The position numbers and the translations under genes are program-made. A stretch of DNA of 21,942 bases from Welwitschia mirabilis (taxonomy: Eukaryota > Gnetophyta > Gnetopsida > Welwitschiales): NCBI GenBank assembly GCA_051453625.1, contig JBOZIK010000001.1:118951091-118973032 (forward strand). Direction: 5' to 3'. Shown here piece by piece: positions 1 through 11,085 of this stretch. The notes beneath the pieces are model-generated. The model ran no database searches, was not told where the DNA came from, and saw nothing but the letters and a program-made list of their open reading frames with translations. Each line of letters opens with the position of its first letter. Position 1 is the stretch's first letter.

Positions 1-1559
1 ATCCTCAAGTCCATAAATACAAAAGGAATCAATTAGATGTTACACTTGGTGAGTGACTTGCATAGAGAATACTCAAGATGAAAAGTAATATTGAATTTGT
101 AATATCATTGTAAAGTAAAAATTTTTGAGTAGATAACTAGAAAGTAAAATTTGTTAACCTAAGAAAACCTAATTAACTAGGACTTTAAATTGGTCTCAAG
201 GTAATTCCTTTCTTAACACATTATAAAACTATTATACATATGTTTTTAAAATGTTACTATGTTAAAGGCATATTTATATGCATGAGAAATATAGAGAAGT
301 TCAATTACATTCACGCATGAACTAAATTAGTGTACAAGGAAATTTTTCTGCTCCAATCCCAAGGAGTTGCATTTTGATTGGAGATTTTTTAGTAGATTTA
401 GGTGGAGTAGAATAATAGTATTTTTAAAAAAGAGATTATCTCTTCCCTACTCAAAATTCTTATTAAATCTATTACCACGATTAACTATTTTAAAGAAGCA
501 TATGATAAGGATATGGTATGGAATCTATGGTACTAGAATTACTTTAACATGAGCTACAAATGCAATGGAACTTCATAACTTATTTGCCTTCTAGTAGCTA
601 GAGTAGCTATGGTAGGTTATGTACTATACTAAGCATAGAAAAACTTGAGATACTGGCTAGATCAAGTCATCTAAACCTAGGACAAAGATGTTTTTATCAT
701 GAAAGGTCAAAGCATAGCTCTTACAAGAGATTTAATGCTAGAAAACGCATGCCTAAAACATGAAGGAAAAATAGTAACTTAACAAGGAATATATGACAAA
801 ACTTAAATTACTAGATTTCTTAATAATAAAAGAAAATTACAAAATACCAAACATGGGATATAATACACATATCTTAGTAATCGGTCATCAAAACTCCATA
901 TATAGATAGTAAGGTATTTTATCATGGATGCTATAGTGGCAAATGCCTATGGATTTTGCTTTATATTACTATGCACTTTTCTTTTAGGAATGAATAGGGA
1001 TGTGGCCTACATGTCCAATTCCTTGTAATGGAGCTTAAGAAAAAGCTTAACTGCAACCATGTAATGATAACTCCATATTGCATGACACTTGGATTTTTAG
1101 GTGTTATCATTAGTCATGCCATAACTCTACCTTTGGAGGCAGAATAACAACAATAATTTAGAGAGGATGAAGCAAGGAAATAATAAGGTTTTAAATTATT
1201 TATTCATAGAGCAACCAACAAAACAAGGCATGACTAAACCCCCTAGAGGATATTCACCAACTCATGCCTAAATGCCCCATCATACAAAAGAGATGGAGGG
1301 GTTTAAGTGATAAAATACCTATGAAAACTCATCATAAATAGTAAAAAATGGTTTTTAAGTAATATAAATAAGCACTAAGCTTGACATTTACAAATAAAAG
1401 AATTTGTCAAAATGTAAAAGGAAGAGAAACTAGATATTCCATCGTCGATCTAGATGCATTACATCAAAATAAGCTAGTGATTCTGAAATTGTAACATAGG
1501 GGATAACTTATAGGCCTAATCACTCCTTGAAGGTAAATTTTTAAGTGAAACTTCATGGT
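1..1559. other. Unassigned AT-rich DNA
   Basis: I recognise no gene or element here. Short open stretches such as 367-552 on the plus strand give about 60 residues with no family resemblance I can see. The sequence shows few CpG, CAG or CTG and many CTAG, the same decay pattern as the retroelements further right, so it is probably old repeat-derived DNA, but that is inference. Confidence 0.5.
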
Positions 1560-1860
1560 TATAAATGTAATTGGAGCTTGCTCATAACCCCTTGGTTTCT
1601 TTCTCTCCTGTTTGTCTCCCTTAAGAATTACCCTAGGCATCATCTAGAAATCTAATCTCCCTATTATTTAGCCCTCTAGCTTGTCTATAAACATAAGGAA
1701 CTCATCTCTTAGAACTCACTCTCAACCCTTCTCCCTATCCTTAGTTAGGAATGCCATGAAGTATTTCATTGTATGCTCTTTCATCCCTTACTTTTCTTCA
1801 ACACATATATCTAGATTTATGTTTTTCAATAAATCATTTTCAAGATAGTATTAGATTTTA
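1560..1860 (+). promoter_or_regulatory. Possible decayed promoter/LTR-like block
   Basis: A TATA-like TATAAA at about 1686 is followed by a pyrimidine-rich stretch with repeated ACTC/CTCT and then, near 1829, by an AATAAA. A TATA box, a C/T-rich leader and a polyadenylation-like signal within about 150 bases is the arrangement of an LTR promoter and R region. I see no second copy, TG/CA ends or primer binding site, so this may be chance composition. Confidence 0.2.
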
Positions 1861-4299
1861 ACTAGCTCATGGATGCTATTGAAAAGTAGAATAATCCAAA
1901 CCTTAGATAGCATAGTGAGAAGTAGCATGCAATGGATACTCCTACCAATAAATAACCTCCAAAGGTGAAGTTATGAGTAAAGAGAGATATAGTAAGTGAA
2001 TCAGTTTCCAAGAAAATTATACACTCTATGGAGTTCATAAATATTTTCATAATAGTCCATAACAAAGAGATATGTTGTAAAATCTTATAAGTAAGTGCAA
2101 CTTTGAAAACAGCTATACCTAAGAGTAGAAGATAAGTCCTACACATGGACTAATGAGATAAATCATGATTTGCTCTTTTTGGTTATCATTTTAACCATTA
2201 AAATAAAAGTACACTTTTTTTAACTCTTAAAAGTTTAATTAGTAATGTTACTCATTAATAAGTAAAGTTAACAATCATAATTGTTTAAGTTGAAAATCCC
2301 CTCCATCCCTCATGTGGGTCCCCTAAAGTTTAATCTTAAAGTTGTAGTGTACTTGTGTTAGAAACCTTTCATTCTCCAATTTTAAAGGTGTTGCTCATTT
2401 GTATTATTTTGTTCTTTTGTGTAGTCTTTTTTCTTAAATAATACCAAATTACCTATCATTCTTATCTCATAAAAAATAATTTAAATAGCATAAGAACAAA
2501 GATATTAATTAATGTTGTAATTATTCATAATTTTTAAATACATAAAGTTGTGTAAGTGTTGAACATAGTAATTATCTAAAACATCAAAGGTATTCAAGTT
2601 AATTTGATGGATCTTCAAGCATAATTTTGGTAGAAAAAGTTATACATATGTAATAAACATAAATCATTAAATGATAATTCATTAATTAATCTCAAAGAGT
2701 ACAATAATCCTAAAAAATAAATAACATTTACCTTTCTTTAAGAGAAGAAACATTTTTAACTTTAGTAATTTTTTAATTTTTCTTTCCTATATTAGGCAGA
2801 TCACTATATTTTAGAAATCCTAGACTAGGAATATGTTATTGAGAGTGATTACTCTTAAATACACATGTTTTACCACATATAACATAAAATTTTCCCTTCT
2901 ATTTTTTTTGGTTATCTACCTTCTCAATTTGTCATTATTACCCAAGAAGTTAAAATGAATGTCTTTTTAAAAATTATAGATTCATCTTAAGAACCATGAT
3001 TTTTGTAGGCCTTATTAACACCATTAATGAAGACTCATGGAAGATAAGGTAAAGAACTTAAACATTATTATGTTTTATTATTAGTAAAAATGTGAAAAAT
3101 TATTTTCTTATTATAATAATATTAAGAATCCTCTAAAATGAGAATAAAGTTGACAAATATCTTTTTATTAAGAATAACATGTTAATTGATAATTATTAAA
3201 TGACCTTTAGACATTTAAATTATCTAAAGGGGGTATATTAATAACTTAATTACATATATTTTATTAATGTATGTTCAAGGGATTAATTATTAAATTATTA
3301 TACTTGAATTCATTTAATAAAATACCTCACTTTTAATATTTATCCTAAAAACATAAAACTATGTGATGATTACAAAGACATAACTAACAAAGAATAGTAA
3401 TCACAACAAATGGGATAAATTCCTATGTTAATAAAATAATAATTAGAAATTATCAAATATTAAACTTTAACAGGATGTTGTATTTCTTAAATTTTATTAT
3501 GAACTTAATGTACATATCTAAATTACTAAAATATGATATAAGAACTTTTTTTATGCATCAACAATGAAGGATAATGTGTAACTTTACAGCTAAATTAGAA
3601 GATTAATAATTTAAAGGACCTTAATGAGATGTATATTAGTAATTTAAAGGACCTTAATGAGATGTATATTTTAACTCGGCATAATGATTTTATCTATGTT
3701 ACATAAAATGCTATTGAATTATTACAATGATACAAGAGATTATGTAATTCAAAACATTATGAAATCATAGAATTAGTTAAGAGAATTCTAACTTCCCTAA
3801 TATTCAAGACCATAAAAGATTTCCATTCTATGAAGAATACCAAATAGGAAAAATGCATGGAATGCATGATTTATGTTAAATGCAAATACTTTTAAGTTCT
3901 AGAAATCAATTGAATTAATTTTGATAAAATCACTAAATCTAATTGTCCAAGATAATAACTATATTTTATACCTTTGTTACTAAATTTTAACAAATGGCAT
4001 GTATAACTTGTATTATATTTACATTTGTCATTCTTCAACATTTTAAAACTTTAAAGATTATGTTAATAATGACAAATTAAAATTAATCAAGATATTATAC
4101 ATAATGGTGGGAAATAATATTTGAGTAGGAAATTTAAAAGATATCTTTATAACATGAGAATAAGAAATAAAAATACTATAGGGAAAGCCAGGGTTATACA
4201 TCCACTAAGAATGGTAAGGGCAATATCAGTCCTAGAGAGCTATAGCACATAGGGGAATGATTTTGACCATCCTATAGATGGTTTAGAAGGTTAGTTATA
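1861..4299. other. Unassigned AT-rich DNA
   Basis: No coding sequence, RNA gene or element is recognisable. The small open frame at 1862-2146 on the minus strand has no family features and lies in DNA that looks non-coding. The only clear structure is the short tandem duplication at 3607-3670. The AT content is very high, with many TTAAT/ATTAA stretches. Confidence 0.5.
3607..3670. repeat. Perfect 33-bp-period tandem duplication
   Basis: The 31 bases beginning TAATTTAAAGGACC occur at 3607 and again at 3640, identical over the full 31 bases with a two-base spacer (AG). Perfect identity in otherwise decayed DNA suggests a recent slippage duplication or an assembly slip. Confidence 0.9.
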
Positions 4300-4339
4300 G
4301 TTTAATTATTTTCTTAAATTTATATTATAAAAGGGTTTA

Positions 4340-5290
4340 AAATAGGATTCTTGTCTAAAAACGGAGAAGACTCAGTTCTCCAAGAAGGGAAAATCCTCAC
4401 ATTAGACATAAATAAATAAGCATGCTCTAAAATAAAGAATAAACTCCAATACAACTTAATCAAAAATTTTATCTCATCTAATCCAAGGCCTAGAATTAAT
4501 CTTATCAGGGAATGGATAACCACCAAATGGACAGGGATTAGTAAATTCAAGGTTATGACCATGCTAGAAGGCCTAATCCTTTTTTAACTTGATAATGATT
4601 AGGATCAAGATGATGTTATTACTAAAGAACTATGATTCCTTGAAATAAAAAAGTTAGTTGTAGCCTAATGAACATAGGTAACACAAACAAACTCATATTT
4701 ATTCAAAAAGATACCTATATGAATTCACATACCCAAGTTTCCTCTAAAGTTTTAGGATGAAGATCATTTAAGGAATTTTTTTTCTAAATTTAGAGATTTG
4801 TTAAAACTAGATAGAATCATCATCAAATAAACTAAATTAGTTATAAGAAGATTTTGTATATGGATTAGTACTAAAAAAAGGATATTTAATCCATAGAAGT
4901 CAAATTCAAATGGGAAAAATATGACTTTAAAGTCACTTATGAGAACTTCTTGATAACATATAAGACATGAAAAAAAGTTGAGACATTTACCAAGAAGATA
5001 TGTGAGGGTAGGAAAGAGATGCATATACTATGGGAAAAAAGGCCATGAAAGGGATGAATGTAGGAAAAGGCAAATAGAGATTGAGGAGAAGCAGAAAGAA
5101 ATGTGCTCATTCTATGGAAATATAGGACACAAGCAGAATGAGGGCTAGCATAAACACAAGAAAAAGAAAATAGTTAAGAACATAATGGTTTATCCTAAGG
5201 AAAAGAAGAAAAAATATTAAGAGTTTAATCCCTTTCAACACCTAATAGAAGAGGAGGATAGAAACAATTCTTAATATCAGAAATAAGTAA
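4340..5290 (+). pseudogene. LINE ORF1 remnant: DUF4283-like, zinc knuckles
   Basis: LINE ORF1 proteins bind element RNA. One frame from 4457 reads LIKNFISSNPRPRINLIREW and continues through a TKW motif to about 4586, which resembles the DUF4283 region of plant LINE ORF1. Further frames carry an IWIHIPKFPLKF segment near 4718-4750. Three zinc knuckle positions follow. At 5020-5061 the order is C-x2-Y-x4-H-x4-C, and at 5104-5145 C-x2-Y-x4-H-x4-G. A poorer one lies at 4959-5001 with a stop and a frameshift. Each Tyr sits where CX2CX4HX4C expects the second Cys and is explained by TGT to TAT. A basic tail (HKHKKKK) follows. At least one frameshift and many TAG/TAA stops make it non-functional. 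Confidence 0.75.
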
Positions 5291-5469
5291 ACATAGATGA
5301 ACCAAATGATGTTAAATCCCATATGAAGGAAAGACCCAGTAACAGAATACTTTAAGATAGGAAAACTGCAAAAACTGTTGCAAATAGCTTCAAGTTAAAT
5401 ATTAAAGACACATTAAAAAAAGATCAAGGTATGCCTAAAAATGGGTAAAAACAAACCTAATGAAGTACC

Positions 5470-6230
5470 TCTCTTAGAACTATAGGAGACTAGGATTTCT
5501 TTATTAGAAAAAGACCCCAAGAGACTTATTAGTAAATTCAACATCAACTCAATTTGTTTACAAGAGCTAAATATGTATGATAACATGAAATTTAACAAAT
5601 TTTAATAATAGTAGGATAAATTCACCTCTATAGCTCATGGAAATTTAGGATAAATCATGATCCTCACAAAAAAGGAGATAAACTTAATTCATAGTAGCAA
5701 ACATTACTTAATAATCTACTTAATGAAGAAGGATGAACTATAAAAAATGTATACAACCCTTAGAACAACCTAGAAAAAGCTTTAATGCAAAATTATTTAT
5801 AAAGTTTAGTAGTGGATAAACCAAATGGATAATTATGAAACATTTTATCCAATGCCTTTACAAATGGGACAAAAAATGGGATGATGATAGGCTGCAAAAA
5901 TCCTTAGAGATTTTATGGAGTAAAATGATCTCTCAGATATTCCAATCATAAGATGCAAATACTCATGATCTAATAGAAGAATGGGAGGTAACTAAGTTAT
6001 GTCCAAAATCAACTAAATTCTGACTAGGAATGATATAGCCAAGCTTCCTATTAAAGCTTGGGGTATAAATAGAGCAACCTATTATCATTAACCAATTAAA
6101 TTTAAAATAGGGATAATAATATTACCCAGATCCCCCTTTTAGATGAAGAGATACTAAATGCTAAGGAAATATACTAGAAGGATAGTTGAAAAGATCTAAA
6201 ACTAGTATAATGATACCCTTCCATTAATCT
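5470..6230 (+). pseudogene. LINE ORF2 endonuclease-like region (decayed)
   Basis: This part should encode the APE-type endonuclease that nicks target DNA. The stretch at 5519-5590 reads KRLISKFNINSICLQELNMY; the ICLQE part (Glu codon 5564-5566) matches the active-site Glu motif (LQET) of LINE endonucleases. Near 5645 a GxxxxIMIL stretch and at 5746-5760 an NVYNP stretch match the order of later conserved blocks. The GDFN block is not clear, though the frame near 5830 reads WIIM then diverges. Many stops and frame changes are present. The assignment rests on motif order and on the ORF1 and RT on either side. Confidence 0.65.
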
Positions 6231-6289
6231 TTCTATACAAATTCTTAAACACTCTTTAGATATATCTTAAGGACTATAGAAGAAAGGAT

Positions 6290-7474
6290 AATAAAATATT
6301 CAAGTCAAAAAAGGAACTAAAGAAAGAACTATAAGAGATTCAAGTAAAGCAAAAATATGGAGAAGATCAGGACAGCCTTCACAATAAGGAGTACAAATGT
6401 CTAACAGAACTCTAGAAAATAAATGTAGATAAAGAGAACTATTAGAAGGAAACATCTAGAATTAAGTGGCTTAAAGAAGAGGATAAGTATACCAATTTTT
6501 TCTTCTAATAGACTAACTAGCATAAGATAGATAATAGAATTAGAAGGTTTACAATCAAAGAGAAAGTAGTTAAAAATGAATAGGATATTATGAAGGAAAT
6601 GTAGACCCATCTTAAGAACAATTAGGAGTGTAAAGCTATTGTCATTAAACGTATTCTAAAAGATAAGAAAATTTCTAATGAGGATAATGCTCACCTAATT
6701 AAGTCAGTAGTTGGAGAAAAATTCTAGATAGCCTTGCAATTCATGAATAATAATAGAGAACTAGGGCTACAGGGGTGTCCAATTAAACTATTCAAGACCT
6801 ACTTCTTCATCATGGAAGATAATCTTCATTATGTAATACAAGGCATATTTAATAACAAATTCATTCTTATGNNNNNNNNNNNNNNNNNNNNNNNNNNNNN
6901 NNNNNNNNNNNNNNNNNNNNNNNNNNNNNNNNNNNNNNNNNNNNNNNNNNNNNNNNNNNNNNNNNNNNNNNNNNNNNNNNNNNNNNNNNGTCTGTATGAC
7001 CCCCCCATTTCCAAAGTGATCCCGTAGAACTAAGCTGACTTCATTCAATCTAGGTACATCTAGGATCAAATCCTCCTAACTTATAAAATAATTCATTTTG
7101 TTAAAAAGGATAATTTTTCATTACTCATTGCTAAATTAACTATAGCAAGAGCTTATGATTCTATGAGCTAGAAAGCTTTAGGTTCTATCATTAGAAGAAT
7201 TGGATTTAACTTTGACATTACAAACTTATGGCTTGACATGCAACCTTTTGTTGAGTTTAAAGTAGAGTCTAATAGTCATAGATTTAAATACTTTTCAATA
7301 GGTCAAGGGTTAAGGCAAGGAGATTTTTTATCTTGGTATCTCTTTCTATTCATCATGAATGTTTTATAGGGAATTCTCAGAAGAAATGGAGTTACAAAGT
7401 TCAAAATAGAAAGTTAAATGTTCATTAATAACCATTATGCAAATGACATAATTATTATAACTCAAGCCTCTTAC
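6290..7474 (+). pseudogene. LINE ORF2 pre-RT and reverse transcriptase, left contig
   Basis: The pre-RT segment at 6455-6508 reads SRIKWLKEEDKYTNFFF, a typical plant LINE block. At 6746-6802 NNRELGLQGCPIKLFKTYF fits the start of the RT fingers. A 118-N gap then removes the next motifs. After it come IARAYDSMS (motif A region, with Thr at the catalytic Asp position), RIGFN, GQGLRQGD at 7301-7324 (motif B) and YAND at 7436-7447 (motif C, usual YADD). A TAG replaces the expected Trp after YDSMS. The first aspartate of motif C is Asn, so the enzyme would be inactive even without stops. The sequence ends at a 100-N gap and is repeated beyond it. Confidence 0.9.
6872..6989. other. Assembly gap, 118 N
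   Basis: The flanks do not overlap. The gap sits between the IQGIFNNKFIL block and later RT motifs, about where the missing fingers motifs should be, so the size estimate seems plausible. Confidence 0.99.
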
Positions 7475-7924
7475 NNNNNNNNNNNNNNNNNNNNNNNNNN
7501 NNNNNNNNNNNNNNNNNNNNNNNNNNNNNNNNNNNNNNNNNNNNNNNNNNNNNNNNNNNNNNNNNNNNNNNNNNTTGCTAAATTAAATATAGCAAGAGCT
7601 TATGATTCTATGAGCTAGAAAGCATTAGGTTATATCCTTAGAAGAATTGGATTTAACTTTAACATTACAAACTTATGGCTTGACATGCAACCTTCTGTTG
7701 AGTTCAAAGTAGAGTCTAATAGTTATAGATTTAAATACTTTTCAATAGGTCAAGGATTAAGGCAAGGAGATTTTTTATTTTAGTATCTCTTTCTATTCAT
7801 CATGAATGTTTTATAAGGAATTCTCAGAAGCAATGGAGTTACAAAATTCAAAATAGAAAGTTAAATTTTCATTAACAACCATTATGCAAATGACATAATT
7901 ATTATAACTCAAGCCTCTTACTAA
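7126..7924 (+). repeat. Duplicated LINE RT segment flanking a 100-N gap
   Basis: Positions 7126-7474 and 7575-7924 are two copies of the same ~350 bases, with about 16 differences by eye (roughly 95% identical). The first copy stops exactly at the gap and the second starts exactly after it. That geometry fits an unmerged contig overlap better than a biological tandem duplication. Confidence 0.9.
7475..7574. other. Assembly gap, 100 N
   Basis: Exactly 100 N with a ~350-base direct repeat on its two sides, which indicates a negative gap (overlapping contigs). Confidence 0.99.
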
Positions 7925-8560
7925 TAAGCTAGAGTAATCAAGAATTTCATAAATCTCTTTGCAGATGCCCTAGGAATTTGAACTAATTAAAATAAGTATT
8001 AAATTCATATTATTAATAAAAGCATCATAAGAAGGGGTAAAATCACTAGAATTTTAAATACCAAAATGGGAAATCTTCAGGACATCTACCTAGGAATTCC
8101 CCTCAAAAATTAGCAAAACTCACTAACCTAGGACTTCATCCTAGAGTCAATTTAGAGAAAATGTAATGCATGGCTAAATAAATTTTTTCTTTTAAAGCCA
8201 AAATCATCCTAGAAAATACTACCTAATTATGTCTCCCCCAACTAGGCCTATAAATTTATAATTAAAAATACCAATAGAATGCTAAATAATTTCATTTTGT
8301 TGGAAGGCAAGGATAGAAGATGAATTCATTTCTATAAATGGGACTTATTACTTTCCTCAGAGATGTAGAAGGCTATGGAATTCATAAGACAAAATATTAC
8401 CTTCTTATTAGAGCTTACAAAATAATAAAAATACTTCTTATGAGTGACTAACTGTGGAGTGATCTAATCAAATTATAAGTATCTAAGTTGGAGGACAAGT
8501 GGATGAGGATATTTCCTTGAGAACCATCTTTCTAATGCTATAAGAAATCTAATAGAACTA
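7575..8560 (+). pseudogene. LINE ORF2 reverse transcriptase and C-terminus, right contig
   Basis: This repeats the RT of the left contig and continues to its end. AKLNIARAYDSMS at 7578 has Asn at the motif A Asp position, GQGLRQGD is at 7748-7771 and YAND at 7883-7894. Downstream runs VIKNFINLFADAL (7938), a GIPLKN-like stretch near 8094 (usual LGIPL), RKCNAWLNKFFLLKP at about 8157, and a tract near 8338 (FYKWDLL) leading to LWSDLIKL near 8455, which is the order of the thumb and post-RT zf-RVT region in plant LINEs. Stops are frequent, often TAG where Trp is expected. No clear 3' end or poly(A) tail is seen. Confidence 0.85.
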
Positions 8561-10544
8561 GTTCTCTCTAATGAATACATAGATAAAATGATTCTCTTGA
8601 AGAAATATGACAAAAATAAAGTCTATAAGAGTTTTTAGAGGGGGAAATCCTTGATAAGATCAAGATCTTATTCTATTTGAAGGACCATAATAGACTTTAA
8701 TAAGAGAACAATTAACTAAATAGCGCATTTAGGTTTCTAATAATTGTTTAATCTATCAGTTGAATCAAGAAAATCCACAACATCTATTTCATTAATGTAA
8801 GTGTAGCTCTAATTTAATGGAATTAATGATAAATTACTACAAGATTAGAAATGCAACTAAGATGTTCATGAAGGTTGGGATACACCTGATACTTTGGCAA
8901 ATATGACATACGTGTATTGGTTTGATTTTTAATAATACCCCTCTTCCATTTCCTATTAATGCTACTAGGATAATTAGATGGTATCATTTACAAATTTGAA
9001 TAGCTATGGAGGTCACTCCAATGTATGAATAGATAAATCCAATCTTTGTTTAAAGGATGCTTAGCCATTTGGAAAAAGGTATAGTTCTTACATTGAGGAG
9101 TACTTATGCATAAATGAAAGTGGAAAGGGCATAGAAACACATTTAGAAGAATCATAATTGAGGTCATAGAAGAATATCTTTCTTACTTGCTGGAAGTCCC
9201 TCTGAAAGGGGGGTAAATTTTACTTAACTATAAAAGACAAAGGGAGGCTTTACATTTTTTCCCAGGAGGCATTCCTAAGCTATCAAGTAGATACATTAGC
9301 AGAAAAGTGTTTTTATTGCCATGGGGTTTAGATGTAAAACTAGTGTTATTTGAAGCTTCCAAGAGTGCATTCATCTTTCTCAAGGCCTTAGACATAGTAA
9401 ATCACATTAATTTACCTTAATTATTTCTTAAAATACTATAACAAAAGGATACTATCAAGTATTTAGGCCTTATTATGGCTTCGTGAAAATCCACAAGATA
9501 CCTAAGGGTAAGGGAGGTCCCCTTCCCTTCCCCTCAGTGAAGGAAATCAGATAAGACCTAGTAGCCCAAAGGAAAAAAGAAGAAAATGAATAAGAATGAT
9601 AAATATTCTCAACATGAGTGGCAGAATGAGCTAGGAGCCTCCTCGATTTNNNNNNNNNNNNNNNNNNNNNNNNNNNNNNNNNNNNNNNNNNNNNNNNNNN
9701 NNNNNNNNNNNNNNNNNNNNNNNNNNNNNNNNNNNNNNNNNNNNNNNNNCTCCTCGATTTAAAGAGAAGTAACTTTGTCCCCATCCTAAGAGACTCCTAC
9801 AAAAGAAGATTAAATTCTATCCCCAACATAAGAAGAGTAAAAATCTTATTCTGAATTAGAGTAGGATAAAACCCCTATCAAAGAGAAAAAAGAGGAGTAA
9901 TCATAGCCTAAAAAAGGCCAAGAGAAAACATCTTATAAGGAGGCTAATAGCCTCAAACATAGTAATGGAATAGAATCTTAGAACCATTCAAAATCCACCT
10001 TATAAGAAGAAAATCAAGCAACTCATGAAGATATTAACACAGATCATGCAATAAGAGAAGTGCTATTGGCTATAATTCATGAAAGAAGTGGTACCCCTTC
10101 TTGATACTTAGCATCTTCTATAGATCTCCATTGAATGTTATTAAATTGAGTTTTCATAAAAAGGTCCTAAGACTTCATCCTAATAAGAATTAAGTAGGAA
10201 TAGAGGATTTTAAAGAGATCAAGCTTTTGAGGTTCTAATGGAATAATTTAAATGATTCCTATCCCATTACATACATAGCCACTTATTTTCCAACTTCAAG
10301 GGATATTAACCAGCTATTTTCTTATATTTCAGATTAGTTCTTTCATAGATTTACTATTTTTCATAGTCTTGAGAGTTGGGTATTTTTCATCCATAATTTT
10401 TTTATAAACACTTCATGTCTTATTTACAACATATTTGCATGAATTTTTGTTATAACTGGGTGTACTATTAATTACCAACATAGGACACTTTCTTCCCTCC
10501 TTATAACTACTACTCTTTTAATATAATTCTTGGTTTCTTTTAAA

Positions 10545-10545
<1 letters not shown>
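8561..10545. other. Unassigned region, possible repeat remnants
   Basis: I could not assign this stretch. It could contain the LINE 3' part and older repeat debris. A lysine- and serine-rich open stretch lies around 9500-9900 on the plus strand but shows no motif I know. A 100-N gap at 9650-9749 interrupts it, with an 11-base direct overlap (CTCCTCGATTT) on both sides. Confidence 0.4.
9650..9749. other. Assembly gap, 100 N
   Basis: CTCCTCGATTT ends the left flank and begins the right flank, so the true gap is probably negative by 11 bases. Confidence 0.99.

Positions 10546-10615
<70 letters not shown>
10546..10615. repeat. (TG)n microsatellite
   Basis: Seventy bases of uninterrupted TG run directly into a 470-N gap. 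The true length is unknown. The Cys-Val open frames across it are artefacts of the dinucleotide repeat and the Ns. Confidence 0.99.
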
Positions 10616-11085
10616 NNNNNNNNNNNNNNNNNNNNNNNNNNNNNNNNNNNNNNNNNNNNNNNNNNNNNNNNNNNNNNNNNNNNNNNNNNNNNNNNNNNNN
10701 NNNNNNNNNNNNNNNNNNNNNNNNNNNNNNNNNNNNNNNNNNNNNNNNNNNNNNNNNNNNNNNNNNNNNNNNNNNNNNNNNNNNNNNNNNNNNNNNNNNN
10801 NNNNNNNNNNNNNNNNNNNNNNNNNNNNNNNNNNNNNNNNNNNNNNNNNNNNNNNNNNNNNNNNNNNNNNNNNNNNNNNNNNNNNNNNNNNNNNNNNNNN
10901 NNNNNNNNNNNNNNNNNNNNNNNNNNNNNNNNNNNNNNNNNNNNNNNNNNNNNNNNNNNNNNNNNNNNNNNNNNNNNNNNNNNNNNNNNNNNNNNNNNNN
11001 NNNNNNNNNNNNNNNNNNNNNNNNNNNNNNNNNNNNNNNNNNNNNNNNNNNNNNNNNNNNNNNNNNNNNNNNNNNNNNNNNNNNN
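10616..11085. other. Assembly gap, 470 N
   Basis: The gap begins inside the TG repeat. The right flank does not resume with TG, so unknown sequence besides the repeat is probably missing. Confidence 0.99.

Larger units (their letters stand above)
4300..8560 (+). mobile_element. Decayed plant L1-type LINE retrotransposon
   Basis: In order, the plus strand shows a DUF4283-like segment, zinc knuckles, an endonuclease-like region with an LQE motif, a pre-RT segment, a non-LTR reverse transcriptase with QGLRQGD and a YADD-equivalent, and a C-terminal segment. This is the usual ORF1-ORF2 order of plant L1 elements. All parts carry many stops and frameshifts. The 5' end and poly(A) tail are not resolved, so the limits are approximate. 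Two gaps (6872-6989 and 7475-7574) interrupt ORF2, and the second is flanked by duplicated RT sequence. The element lies upstream of, and in the same orientation as, the copia element. Confidence 0.85.

Noticed and set aside
367-552. 61-codon open frame on the plus strand
   Set aside because: Short, no recognisable family, and chance open frames of this size are common in a window of 22 kb.
1862-2146. 94-codon hydrophobic open frame on the minus strand
   Set aside because: No start context or homology visible; Phe/Leu/Ile-rich translation is typical of AT-rich noncoding DNA.
4320-5024. Minus-strand open frames of 80 and 86 codons
   Set aside because: They are antisense shadows of the LINE ORF1 remnant on the plus strand.
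7126-7924. Real tandem duplication of the LINE RT
   Set aside because: Both copies abut a 100-N filler exactly, and the same geometry recurs at all other 100-N gaps, so assembly overlap is more likely.
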